Positions 8,801 through 15,167 are shown, counted from the first letter of the stretch. The stretch: 17,964 nucleotides of DNA from JAZQUM01 sp045631305 (GCA_045631305.1 JAZQUM010000066.1:1-17964), one strand, 5' to 3'. The notes: generated by a model not told the origin, from the letters alone. Made by a program: numbers and translations.

Positions 8801-9312
8801 CGGACGGACAGTGGATCACGGTTGCGGGTGTGGTAACATCCAGCAAGACCAAGACTACCAAGAATAATTCCCTCATGGCTTATGTGGTGCTGGAGGACAG
8901 CACGTCTTCTATGGAAATGCTGTGCTTTAGCCGTGTGCTGGAAAAGTACGGTGGGTATCTGCAGGAAAATCAGGTTATCGCCGCAAGAGGACGTCTCAGC
9001 GTGCGGGATGAAAAAGCGCCGCAGCTAATGGTAGAGGCGGTGGATCTTCTCCGCACAGAGGGGGATGTGTCCCTCGGAGAAGTGAAAAAAGAAGCGGCGA
9101 CAGGGAAGACCTTGTATCTCCGTTTCCCGGGCCTTGACAGCCGTGAATTTGAGCACGCCAGACTAGTCTTTACCATGTTCCCTGGGAAATCTCCCGTGAA
9201 GATGCGTATGGCTGATACCGGGAAGCTTCTTGGCACACAGTGTGTTATTCATGATGCGCTGGTGCAGGAAATGAAGGAAGTTCTTGGCGAAGAAAATGTG
9301 GTTGTAAAATAA
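5845..9312 (+). CDS. dnaE: DNA polymerase III alpha subunit
   Basis: Family C DNA polymerase, 1155 residues, DnaE type (no embedded exonuclease, unlike PolC). In Firmicutes DnaE extends primers for PolC. Seen: N-terminal PHP domain with HLHVHT (5-10) and TDH (39-41); palm domain with GPGRGSAAGS and catalytic aspartates D396, D398 (PDIDMD) and D548 (KMDFLG); a helix-hairpin-helix region near 810-890 (IKNIGRG); an OB-fold from about W990 (ITVAGVV) to 1060; and a short tail domain. PHP metal ligands look intact, so a residual hydrolase activity is possible but untested. AAGGAA (5831-5836) lies 8 bases before ATG. Last gene of the operon, closed by the hairpin at 9317-9350. Confidence 0.97.
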   Translation: MSFAHLHVHTEFSLLDGACRISGLAKRAKELGQTAVAITDHGVMYGVIDFYRACKAEGIKPIIGCEVYVAPRTLYDKVHEFDSEARHLVLLCENEEGYRNLSYMVSKAFADGFYIKPRIDLQLLRERHGGLIALSACLAGEIPRRLRNGDYEGAKNYALEMQSIMGEGRFYLEVQDHGIPAQAEVNRGILRLHQDTGIPMVATNDAHYLAKENAASHDVLLCIQTGKTVDDENRMRYEPQNFYLRSTEEMEQLFSRYPGAVENTGKIAEMCNVEFEFGKYHLPEFKLPPGYNSFEYIKKLCREGFEERYCGKHPEYEAQLNYELDMIEKMGFTDYFLIVSDFVQYAKSIGIPVGPGRGSAAGSMVSYCLHITDIDPMQFSLYFERFLNPERVSMPDIDMDFGDVRRGEVVDYVRRKYGDDHVAQIVTFGTMAARGVIRDVGRVMNIPYADCDKVAKLVPNALHITLDDALRLSKQLRDLYEEDPTIQKLIDTARELEGMPRHASTHAAGVVITKKPVYEYVPLARNDEAMVCQFTMVTLEELGLLKMDFLGLRNLTVLDDAVKMLQENMPDFSLADIPDNDPATFEMIQQGKTSGVFQMESSGMTGVCIGLRPKNIEDITAIIALYRPGPMDSIPRFVACAHDESLIQYKHPALKPILEVTYGCIVYQEQVIEIFRRLAGYSLGQADMVRRAISKKKVKQIEEEKQAFIYGDAKRGITGCIAGGIPEATAEAIYGEIYDFANYAFNKAHAVSYAVVAYQTAYFKCHYPREYMAALLTSVLDNSDKVSEYINECRDCGIKLLPPDVNESDDRFTVSEEGIRFGLVAIKNIGRGFILAMMKERQNGKFTSFQDFCERMFDKDMNKRALENLIRSGSFDSLGAKRSQLMEVYEKVVDSIASNRRQNVEGQLDFFGAAFGTETKHSAIKLPDIPEFTAQQLMTMEKETTGLYLSGHPMEAYKDAVKKIGAASIGEIITDFAQEEGPSRFADGQWITVAGVVTSSKTKTTKNNSLMAYVVLEDSTSSMEMLCFSRVLEKYGGYLQENQVIAARGRLSVRDEKAPQLMVEAVDLLRTEGDVSLGEVKKEAATGKTLYLRFPGLDSREFEHARLVFTMFPGKSPVKMRMADTGKLLGTQCVIHDALVQEMKEVLGEENVVVK

Positions 9313-9316
9313 TAAG

Positions 9317-9350
9317 AAAACCGACCTGTATGTTACAGGTCGGTTTTTTT
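9317..9350. terminator. Bidirectional terminator between dnaE and the DUF4364 gene
   Basis: A perfect 10-bp stem CCGACCTGTA / TACAGGTCGG with a TGT loop (9321-9343), preceded by AAAA and followed by seven T (9344-9350). Because A and T tracts flank both sides, it can end transcripts from dnaE (plus) and from the convergent DUF4364 gene, whose stop codon is 2 bases away. Confidence 0.93.
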
Positions 9351-9351
9351 A

Positions 9352-9921
9352 TTACATTTCGTCTTCGTCGGCATCGAAGTCTTCAAACTTTTCCTCTGCG
9401 GGGGAATGAAGCAGGGTGTTGATGAGGGTGATATAGATGTGCTCTGCATTTTTCTGGAACCGCTTTTCCAGATCCTTGGCCATTTCTTTCTGGGTGACCA
9501 TAAGGCTCAGGTTCATCAGGTTATCCACATCGTCACTCAGGGAGAGGGAGACGGTGTAGGTTCCGTTTTCGCGCTCCGTTACATTGGCGCGGACCTGGCT
9601 CTTGCGGCGCAGCTTTTGATTGTAGGCGGCAAGGTTGCGGTCAGCGCGGATGCGGACGGAATAGGGAAGGCTGGATTCGCAGATCTCGCTGTTGCGGATG
9701 CCCTTCTGAGTGATGTTATACACATCGTTCTGCAGTGTGAGGTGGCCGGTACGGACAAGGTCTGCAAGGCACTCGGAAAAATCGAAATAGTCGATACCGT
9801 CATCACACATGGTCATGTCCAGCACGGCATCAAAGGGGATGGGTTCAATGATGCGGGACATGATGTAAAGGATCAGGAATTTAATTTCCAGTTTATCTTG
9901 TATAAAACCAAAACGTGACAT
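9352..9921 (-). CDS. DUF4364 family winged-helix-like protein
   Basis: A 189-residue protein matching the DUF4364 family of Clostridia, of unknown function. The first ~90 residues look like a winged helix: helices around KLEIKFLILYIM and DFSECLADLVRTGHL, then a beta wing (LQNDVYNITQKGI). The middle (about 85-130) is basic and the C-terminus is strongly acidic (EEKFEDFDADEDEM). A DNA-binding regulatory role is inference from the fold. The start was set at 9921 because MSRFGFIQDK is preceded by AAAGAGG and a TATAAT element at 9964-9959; the open frame continues upstream but without a start signal. It converges on dnaE and diverges from the phosphatase gene, which makes the latter a possible target. 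Confidence 0.85.
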   Translation of the reverse strand: MSRFGFIQDKLEIKFLILYIMSRIIEPIPFDAVLDMTMCDDGIDYFDFSECLADLVRTGHLTLQNDVYNITQKGIRNSEICESSLPYSVRIRADRNLAAYNQKLRRKSQVRANVTERENGTYTVSLSLSDDVDNLMNLSLMVTQKEMAKDLEKRFQKNAEHIYITLINTLLHSPAEEKFEDFDADEDEM

Positions 9922-9958
9922 GAAAGAACCTCTTTCTCTCTTGACTATATTTTTCTCT

Positions 9959-9986
9959 ATTATACCGCTTCGGTGTTGATTTTGAT
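9959..9986 (-). promoter_or_regulatory. Probable promoter of the DUF4364 gene
   Basis: A perfect TATAAT lies on the minus strand at 9964-9959, 37 bases before the start codon. The -35 position (ATCAAA, 17 bases upstream) is weak, so either an activator is used or the -10 match is coincidental. Confidence 0.45.
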
Positions 9987-9994
9987 AGAGGAAA

Positions 9995-10011
9995 TTCAAA
10001 ATTCTTTTGAA
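9995..10011. repeat. Inverted repeat just upstream of the phosphatase -35
   Basis: TTCAAAA (9995-10001), TTC, TTTTGAA (10005-10011): perfect 7-bp arms about a 3-base centre, ending 10 bases before the -35. It lies in the divergent region between the DUF4364 and phosphatase genes and has the shape of a dimeric regulator site. No known operator consensus is recognised. Confidence 0.5.
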
Positions 10012-10021
10012 AATGACAAGA

Positions 10022-10050
10022 TTGAAAGAGGAAATGCGGGGTGTTATAAT
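10022..10050 (+). promoter_or_regulatory. Near-consensus promoter of the alkaline phosphatase gene
   Basis: TTGAAA (10022-10027), 17-base spacer, TATAAT (10045-10050) with the extended -10 TG at 10042-10043. Expected to be strong without an activator. I see no repeats of the Bacillus PhoP type (TTAACA-like) upstream, so phosphate control by PhoP is not supported. Confidence 0.8.
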
Positions 10051-10101
10051 AAGATAACGGTGAGAGCCGTGGAAAACTGTGTGAAACAGGGAGGGCTTCT
10101 T

Positions 10102-11610
10102 ATGAAAAAGATGTTGGCTTGTCTTTTGTGTGCTTTGATGCTGCTGGGACTTTTTTCCGGCTGCGGTAGCGGCGGGAAGGAGGGCTCTGTCACAGCGCCC
10201 AAATATATCTTCCTTTTCATCGGCGACGGCATGAGTTATCCCCAGATCCAGGCAACGGCTGACTATCTGGGCGCCCTGCAGGATGAGGATTATTTCCAGG
10301 CGCAGCCCAGTATCATGAACAATAACGGCGCCACGCTGGACGGCCCTGAATACCTGAACTTTATGAATTTTGAGGTGGCAGGCAGTGCCGTGAATTATGA
10401 CGCAAACTCCTTTGCGCCTGACTCTTCCGCTTCTGCCACGGCTATGGCCTCTGGTAAAAAAACCTACTCCGCCATGATCAATACCGATGTGACGGGCAAG
10501 GAAACCTTTGAGACCATTGCCCAGAAGGCGCATGAGCAGCTTGGTTATAAGGTGGGGCTTATTACTACTGCCAATCCCAACCACGCAACGCCTGCCGCTT
10601 TCTATGCCAATCAGATCAACCGCAACAATTTCTATGAGATCGGCCTTCAGCTGCCTGATTCCGGCTTTGAATATTTCGCAGGCGGCGGCTTCTACATGGA
10701 TAAGGGTACGGGCAATAACAAAGAAAGCCTTTATGATGTGGCAAGCGCCGCAGGCTATTCTGTGATCCGCACGGCGGAAGAAGCTGCCGCTGTCAGCGCG
10801 GAAAGCGGCAAGGTGATTTTGGTGAATGAGACGCTGGCAGACGATGAAGCCATGCCCTATGAGATCGACCGCGAAGAGGGCGCATGGACTTTAGCAGACT
10901 ATGTGAAAAAGGGCATTGAGGTGCTGGATAACGAGAAGGGTTTCTTCATGATGTGTGAAGGCGGTAAGATTGACTGGGCTTGTCATGCAAACGATGCGGC
11001 CACGGTGATCCATGAGACTATTGCTCTTTCTGAAGCGGTGCAGGTGGCCATCGACTTTGCGGCAGAGCATCCTGATGAAACCTTGATCATCGTTACGGGT
11101 GACCATGAAACGGGTGGTATGTCTATCGGTTATGCAGGTACGGAGTATGACACTTACCTGACGCTTCTGGAAAATCAGAAGATCTCCTTCAAGCAGTTTG
11201 ATGAACAGTACATTGAAAGCTACCGCGAAAACGGCACTTCCTTTGAAGAGGCGCTGGCAGATTTTGAAGCGCTGTTTGGGTTGAAGACCGAAGGAGAAAA
11301 GGGAGATAAGCTTGTGCTGACTGAGGATGAACTGGGTATGCTTCGCGTGGCTTTTGAAAAGAGCGTGAACGATGTGGATACGGGTATGAGTAAGCAGGAA
11401 GAAGAGGTGGCTTACGGGTCTCATGAGCCCCTTTCCGTCGAACTGACCCGCATCCTCAACCACAAGGCAGGTATCGGCTTCACATCCTTCGTTCACACAG
11501 GCCTTCCTGTGGCGGTTTTTGCCGACGGTCTTAACGCGGAAATGTTTGTGGGATACTACGATAATACCGAGATTTTCTTCAATCTGGCCCAGATGCTGAA
11601 TGTTGCATAA
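10102..11610 (+). CDS. Alkaline phosphatase, lipoprotein
   Basis: Secreted phosphomonoesterase of the PhoA superfamily, 502 residues, releasing phosphate outside the cell. A lipoprotein signal is visible: MKKM, a hydrophobic stretch and FSGC with the lipidated Cys at 21, then a Gly/Ser linker, so it is probably tethered to the outer face of the membrane. Metal and catalytic residues seen: D42 (FIGDGMS), D107 and nucleophile S108 (DSSASATAMASG), E286, D291 and H295 (CEGGKIDWACHAND), D334-H335 (GDHETGG), H465 (FVHTGLP). All canonical ligands appear present. The start at ATG 10102 follows GGAGG (10090-10094) by 7 bases and begins the signal peptide; an upstream in-frame extension is rejected. 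Single gene, closed by the terminator at 11624-11657. Confidence 0.95.
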   Translation: MKKMLACLLCALMLLGLFSGCGSGGKEGSVTAPKYIFLFIGDGMSYPQIQATADYLGALQDEDYFQAQPSIMNNNGATLDGPEYLNFMNFEVAGSAVNYDANSFAPDSSASATAMASGKKTYSAMINTDVTGKETFETIAQKAHEQLGYKVGLITTANPNHATPAAFYANQINRNNFYEIGLQLPDSGFEYFAGGGFYMDKGTGNNKESLYDVASAAGYSVIRTAEEAAAVSAESGKVILVNETLADDEAMPYEIDREEGAWTLADYVKKGIEVLDNEKGFFMMCEGGKIDWACHANDAATVIHETIALSEAVQVAIDFAAEHPDETLIIVTGDHETGGMSIGYAGTEYDTYLTLLENQKISFKQFDEQYIESYRENGTSFEEALADFEALFGLKTEGEKGDKLVLTEDELGMLRVAFEKSVNDVDTGMSKQEEEVAYGSHEPLSVELTRILNHKAGIGFTSFVHTGLPVAVFADGLNAEMFVGYYDNTEIFFNLAQMLNVA

Positions 11611-11623
11611 GATAAAATGGATC

Positions 11624-11657
11624 AAAAACACGGCAGATGATTCTGCCGTGTTTTTTT
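11624..11657 (+). terminator. Terminator of the alkaline phosphatase gene
   Basis: Stem ACACGGCAGA / TCTGCCGTGT with loop TGAT, A-tract before (11624-11628) and seven T after (11651-11657). Confidence 0.92.
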
Positions 11658-11661
11658 GCGC

Positions 11662-11691
11662 GGTATGGCAAGGGGACGATCTGCATAGGAT
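11662..11691 (+). promoter_or_regulatory. Possible sigma-E promoter of spoIIIAA
   Basis: CATAGGAT (11684-11691) matches 6 of 8 bases of the sigma-E -10 consensus CATACAAT, 26 bases before the spoIIIAA start. The -35 region 14 bases upstream (GGTATGGC) fits poorly. spoIIIA is a sigma-E operon in Bacillus, so a site here is expected, but the match alone is weak. Confidence 0.35.
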
Positions 11692-11717
11692 AAGGCATCT
11701 CTTATTTGGGAGGAGCT

Positions 11718-12605
11718 ATGGAACAAAAGCGGTTTGATGAGGCGGTGACCTATCTTCCGCGGCGGTGGCGGCAACACGCACTGTTGCTGGATACGGCGCG
11801 AAAGGAAGCGGCGGAAGAAATCCGCCTGCGGGTGGGACGGGCAGCATCGGTGCTGATCCGGGAAGAGGAGATTTTCCTAGGCAGCGGAGCAGAACAGGTG
11901 CGGGCGGAAGAGCTGGAGGAGTTTTACTCCGCTGCGGCAGAGCATTCACCCTATGCATCCCAAACCTTGAAAAAGGGGTATCTGACACTGCGGGGCGGCT
12001 TTCGTGTGGGATTTTGCGGCACGGCGGTGGTGAAAATGGGGGAAATAACGGCGCTGAAGGATATTTCTTCGGCAGTGATCCGCATTTGCCGCGAAAGAAA
12101 AGGTGTCGCGGAAAAAGTTGTGGCGGGGCTTTGGGAAGAAAACAGGTTTCCCGCTACCTTGGTGCTCTCGCCGCCCGGAGTGGGGAAAACCACCTTTTTG
12201 CGGGATGCGGTGCGCTGTCTGGGCGATCGCGTACGGGTCTCATTGGTGGACGAGCGTGGGGAGATCGCGGCGGTCTGCGGCGGAGTGCCTCAAATGGACA
12301 TAGGGCAAAAGACAGACGTGCTGGATTGCTGCCCCAAAGCGGAAGGGATCTTTATGGCACTGCGGGTGATGAATCCGCAGGTGGTGGCGGTGGATGAGAT
12401 CACCGAGCAGGAGGATATCCGCGCGGTGACTATGGCAAGTAACTGCGGTGTTTCTGTTCTGGCCACCATTCATGCCCGCGATAAAGCGGAATTGGAACGA
12501 AAACCGCTGTTCCAAGACCTTTTGAAAGCAGGCGCATTTTCCCGCATGGTAAAAATAGAGCGTGCAGGTAACGAGCGGCGCTATATTGTGGAGGAACTTA
12601 CATGA
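11718..12605 (+). CDS. spoIIIAA: Stage III sporulation protein AA, ATPase
   Basis: Secretion-type ATPase thought to power the SpoIIIA-SpoIIQ channel linking mother cell and forespore; it acts in the mother cell at the outer forespore membrane. 295 residues, normal length. Seen: Walker A SPPGVGKTT (151-159), Walker B VVAVDEIT (222-229) and the following TIHARDK, typical of VirB11/PilT-like ATPases. ATG 11718 follows GGGAGG (11708-11713) at a 4-base spacing; an in-frame TTG at 11706 is rejected. It overlaps spoIIIAB by ATGA. Odd point: the operon ends after the second gene, so the channel proteins this ATPase should energise are not encoded here. Confidence 0.95.
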   Translation: MEQKRFDEAVTYLPRRWRQHALLLDTARKEAAEEIRLRVGRAASVLIREEEIFLGSGAEQVRAEELEEFYSAAAEHSPYASQTLKKGYLTLRGGFRVGFCGTAVVKMGEITALKDISSAVIRICRERKGVAEKVVAGLWEENRFPATLVLSPPGVGKTTFLRDAVRCLGDRVRVSLVDERGEIAAVCGGVPQMDIGQKTDVLDCCPKAEGIFMALRVMNPQVVAVDEITEQEDIRAVTMASNCGVSVLATIHARDKAELERKPLFQDLLKAGAFSRMVKIERAGNERRYIVEELT

Positions 12606-13099
12606 AATGGATGGGGACGGTTTTTCTTGCCGTGGGGAGTTTTCTCCTTTGGCAAAAGCGGGTTTTGGATGAGCGCAGAAAAAACAAGGCGCTGAAGGAG
12701 ATGGCACAGGCTGTTTCTTTTATAGGGGGGGAGATCCGCTGCAGTCTTGCACCGCTGCCAAAGCTTATCCACCATTGCGCGGAGCGCTTCCGTGGGGACG
12801 TGGGAGAATTCTTTTCGGCGGTTGGGAAAAAGCTGGGGGAAGAGGTCCCTCTGCAGAAGGCTTGGGAAGAAGCGCTGGTTGTGGCAAACCTCCCTGATGG
12901 GGCGGCAAAAGATGCGCTGGCGGCTCTTGGCGGGATTTTCCGCTACGATGAAGAAGCAGTGGTGCGGCACCTGACGGAAACAGAGAGGCGGCTGAAAGAA
13001 GAAGTGGATGCGCGGCGAAGGGAGCAGAAGGAAAAGGAAAAGCTCTGGGCTGTTTTCTGCGCATCCGGTGCAGGGCTTGTATGGCTTTTGACAATATAA
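12602..13099 (+). CDS. spoIIIAB: Stage III sporulation protein AB
   Basis: 165-residue membrane protein of the SpoIIIAB family, which resembles type II secretion GspF platform proteins and partners SpoIIIAA in the feeding-tube complex. Seen: an N-terminal membrane span (about 4-17), the family core AVSFIGGEIRC with the APLPKLI segment, a charged coiled helix at about 130-150 and a hydrophobic C-terminal span (AVFCASGAGLVWLLTI). It looks intact. The start overlaps the spoIIIAA stop by four bases (ATGA), which implies translational coupling. Its TAA lies inside the A-tract of the terminator at 13098-13132, so no spoIIIAC-AH genes can follow on this transcript. Confidence 0.92.
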   Translation: MKWMGTVFLAVGSFLLWQKRVLDERRKNKALKEMAQAVSFIGGEIRCSLAPLPKLIHHCAERFRGDVGEFFSAVGKKLGEEVPLQKAWEEALVVANLPDGAAKDALAALGGIFRYDEEAVVRHLTETERRLKEEVDARRREQKEKEKLWAVFCASGAGLVWLLTI

Positions 13100-13132
13100 A
13101 AAAGCTTCCGTCATCAGACGGAAGCTTTTTTT
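13098..13132. terminator. Bidirectional terminator between spoIIIAB and nth
   Basis: A 15-bp perfect inverted repeat: 13098-13112 and 13117-13131, core AAGCTTCCGTC / GACGGAAGCTT, loop ATCA, A-tract on the left and T-tract on the right. It serves both convergent genes. The right arm is also the last codons of nth (Lys-Lys-Ala-Ser-Val) and the loop holds its stop codon. Confidence 0.93.
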
Positions 13133-13773
13133 GCTTTCTTATTGTCCTTTGCATATTTGCACTCAGTGGCCAAGGTGCAGCTTTCGCACTTGGGGGCGCG
13201 GGCAGTGCAGACGGCGCGGCCGTGCAGCACCATGCGGTGGCAGAAGTCGGAAGATTTTTCGGGCGGGAGCGCCACACGCAGCTGCCGCTCAACCTGCACA
13301 GGGTCAGTACTGCCATCGGTAATACCCAGACGGCCTGTGATGCGGATGCAATGGGTGTCGCACACATAGGCGGGCTGGTGGTAAATATCACCTAAAATCA
13401 GATTGGCGGTCTTGCGGCCGATACCGGGAAGGGCGGTGAGCTCTTCCATAGTAGCGGGCACTTTGCCGCCGTGCTTTTCCAAAAGCATTTTGGCGCAGGC
13501 TACAAGGTCACGGCTCTTGCCGTTATAAAAGCCGCAGGAGTGGATGTATTCACCCACCTCTTCGGGAGATGCTTCGGCAAAAGCTTCCAGCGAATCGAAA
13601 CGGGCAAAGAGGGCGGGTGTTACCATATTGACGCGGGCATCTGTGCACTGGGCGCTGAGGCGCACAGCGAAAAGAAGCTCGTAATCCTTTTCATATTGAA
13701 GGGAGCAAAGGGCGTCGGGATAAAGATTTTCCAGTTCGGCAATGATGCGATTTACGGATGCTTTGGATTTCAT
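13114..13773 (-). CDS. nth: Endonuclease III
   Basis: Base-excision repair glycosylase/AP lyase for oxidised pyrimidines, 219 residues. Seen: helix-hairpin-helix LPGIGRKTA (115-123) with catalytic Lys121, catalytic Asp139 (CDTH) and the iron-sulfur cluster ligands C189, C196, C199 and C205 in the exact C-x6-C-x2-C-x5-C spacing. ATG 13773 is preceded by GAGGTGATC. The C-terminus is a Lys-rich tail (KKAKKASV) whose codons form one arm of the terminator shared with spoIIIAB. Divergent from rarA, another DNA-repair gene, across a 116-base region with an inverted repeat. Confidence 0.96.
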   Translation of the reverse strand: MKSKASVNRIIAELENLYPDALCSLQYEKDYELLFAVRLSAQCTDARVNMVTPALFARFDSLEAFAEASPEEVGEYIHSCGFYNGKSRDLVACAKMLLEKHGGKVPATMEELTALPGIGRKTANLILGDIYHQPAYVCDTHCIRITGRLGITDGSTDPVQVERQLRVALPPEKSSDFCHRMVLHGRAVCTARAPKCESCTLATECKYAKDNKKAKKASV

Positions 13774-13790
13774 GCGATCACCTCAACCCC

Positions 13791-13819
13791 ATTCTATCAC
13801 ACAATCCGCCATATTTCGA
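13791..13819 (-). promoter_or_regulatory. Promoter of nth
   Basis: On the minus strand TCGAAA (13819-13814), 17 bases, TAGAAT (13796-13791) with an extended -10 TG just before it. The -10 is one arm of the inverted repeat at 13791-13825. Confidence 0.55.
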
Positions 13820-13832
13820 TAGAATCTTCTAT
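13791..13832. repeat. Inverted repeats in the nth/rarA divergent promoter region
   Basis: ATTCTATC (13791-13798) and GATAGAAT (13818-13825) are perfect 8-bp inverted copies 19 bases apart. A third half-site follows: ATAGAA (13819-13824) and TTCTAT (13827-13832) form a tight palindrome with a 2-base centre. The left arm contains the nth -10. It does not match the Gram-positive LexA box (GAAC-4-GTTC). Confidence 0.6.
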
Positions 13833-13858
13833 GCAAGGAAGAAAAAATATGCTAAACT
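13830..13858 (+). promoter_or_regulatory. Possible promoter of the rarA operon
   Basis: TAAACT (13853-13858) has an extended -10 TG just upstream (13850-13852 region TGC), but the -35 position (TATGCA) is poor. A second -10-like TAGAAT lies at 13820-13825. The actual start site cannot be decided from sequence. Confidence 0.35.
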
Positions 13859-13873
13859 GAATTGATAAACCAT

Positions 13874-13883
13874 GGAGGAGGTG
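13874..13883 (+). promoter_or_regulatory. Ribosome binding site that sets the rarA start
   Basis: GGAGGAGGTG lies 6 bases before ATG 13890. The in-frame ATG 13872 touches this site and cannot use it, so the downstream ATG is preferred. Confidence 0.75.
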
Positions 13884-13889
13884 AAGCAC

Positions 13890-15155
13890 ATGGAACGGCG
13901 CCCTTTGGCCGATGAGATCAGACCTGAAACTTTGGATGAGGTAGTGGGGCAGAAGCATATTCTGGGCCCCGGCGGTGTGCTGCGCCGCATCATTGAAAAC
14001 GGTACCAATGCCAACATGATCTTCTATGGGCCTTCCGGCACAGGGAAAACCACCGTGGCTAATATCATTGCCCGCAGTACCAACCGTACTCTTTACCGCC
14101 TTAATGCTACCACGGCTTCTCTGCAGGATATTAAGGATATTATTGCCGATGTGGGCACTTTGATGGCGCCCGGCGGTATTTTGCTGTATTTGGACGAAAT
14201 ACAGTACTTCAATAAAAAGCAGCAGCAGAGCTTGCTGGAATTCATGGAAAACGGTAAGATCACCCTCATCGCATCCACCACGGAAAACCCCTATTTCTAT
14301 GTGTATAACGCGCTGCTTTCCCGCAGCACGGTGTTTGAATTCAAGCATGTGACACCTCAGGATGTGCTGCCTGCGGTGGAGCGGGCGCTTCGCATCGAGC
14401 AGGAGCGTCAGGAGCTGCCTCTTGAGTGGGAAGAGGGCCTTCCCATGCAGATCGCAACGGCCTGCGGCGGCGATGTTCGCAAGTCTATCAACGCGGTGGA
14501 GCTGCTCTGTCAGACGGCGCTGCCTGAAAACGGCAAGTTGATTCTGAAAAGGGAAGACGCTTTACAGATAGCGCAGCGCAGTGCTATGCGCTATGACCGC
14601 GGCGGGGACGCCATGTATGATATCGCATCCGCTTTGATGAAGTCTCTTCGCGGCAGCGACCCCGATGCGGCGCTGCATTATCTGGCACGATTTTTGGAAG
14701 CGGGAGATCTTATCACCCCTTGCCGCCGTCTTTTGTGCTCTGCCTGCGAGGATGTAGGCCTTGCTTATCCTCAGGCCATCACCATTGTGAAAGCTTGCGT
14801 GGATACTGCCATGCAGCTGGGGCTTCCTGAAGCAAAGCTTCCTCTGGCGGAAGCTGCTATTCTGCTGGCGACGGCGCCTAAGTCCAATACTGCCCATGAT
14901 GCCATCATTGCTGCCATGCAGGATGTGCGTGCAGGAAAGACTGGCGATGTGCCCCGCCAGCTGCAAAATGTCCATGCCGATACGACGGGCTTTGACAACA
15001 AGCAGAATTATAAGTATCCCCACGACTATGCCCAGCATTGGGTGGAGCAGCAGTATCTGCCCGATGAGATCAAAGATGCTCGCTACTATGTTTACGGTGA
15101 CAACAAAACCGAACAGGCGGCCAAGCGCTACTGGGATGAGATCAAGCACAAGTAA
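13890..15155 (+). CDS. rarA: RarA/MgsA AAA+ replication-associated recombination ATPase
   Basis: Clamp-loader-like AAA+ ATPase that acts at stalled or gapped replication forks, 421 residues, the usual length. Seen: the family opening RPLADEIRPETLDEVVGQKHILG; Walker A GPSGTGKTT (47-55); Walker B YLDEIQ (D102-E103) followed by the conserved FNKKQQQSLL; sensor 1 STTENPYF; and the C-terminal tetramerisation region ending in the family's DYAQHWVEQQYLP. Most RarA have a His after DEI; here it is Gln105. Start ATG 13890 is set by its ribosome binding site. First gene of a three-gene unit with DUF951 and a micropeptide. Confidence 0.95.
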   Translation: MERRPLADEIRPETLDEVVGQKHILGPGGVLRRIIENGTNANMIFYGPSGTGKTTVANIIARSTNRTLYRLNATTASLQDIKDIIADVGTLMAPGGILLYLDEIQYFNKKQQQSLLEFMENGKITLIASTTENPYFYVYNALLSRSTVFEFKHVTPQDVLPAVERALRIEQERQELPLEWEEGLPMQIATACGGDVRKSINAVELLCQTALPENGKLILKREDALQIAQRSAMRYDRGGDAMYDIASALMKSLRGSDPDAALHYLARFLEAGDLITPCRRLLCSACEDVGLAYPQAITIVKACVDTAMQLGLPEAKLPLAEAAILLATAPKSNTAHDAIIAAMQDVRAGKTGDVPRQLQNVHADTTGFDNKQNYKYPHDYAQHWVEQQYLPDEIKDARYYVYGDNKTEQAAKRYWDEIKHK

Positions 15156-15167
15156 GGAGAAAAGGCT

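Noticed and set aside
9960..10050. PhoP/Pho-box control of the alkaline phosphatase
   Set aside because: No tandem TTAACA-like or E. coli-type Pho-box repeats are visible, and the promoter is near consensus.
9973..10101. Upstream extension of the phosphatase frame
   Set aside because: It covers the near-consensus promoter; the signal peptide begins at ATG 10102 behind GGAGG.
9922..10584. Upstream extension of the DUF4364 frame to 10584 on the minus strand
   Set aside because: It runs antisense into the phosphatase gene and across a TATAAT promoter element; the conserved protein begins at MSRFGF with its own ribosome binding site.
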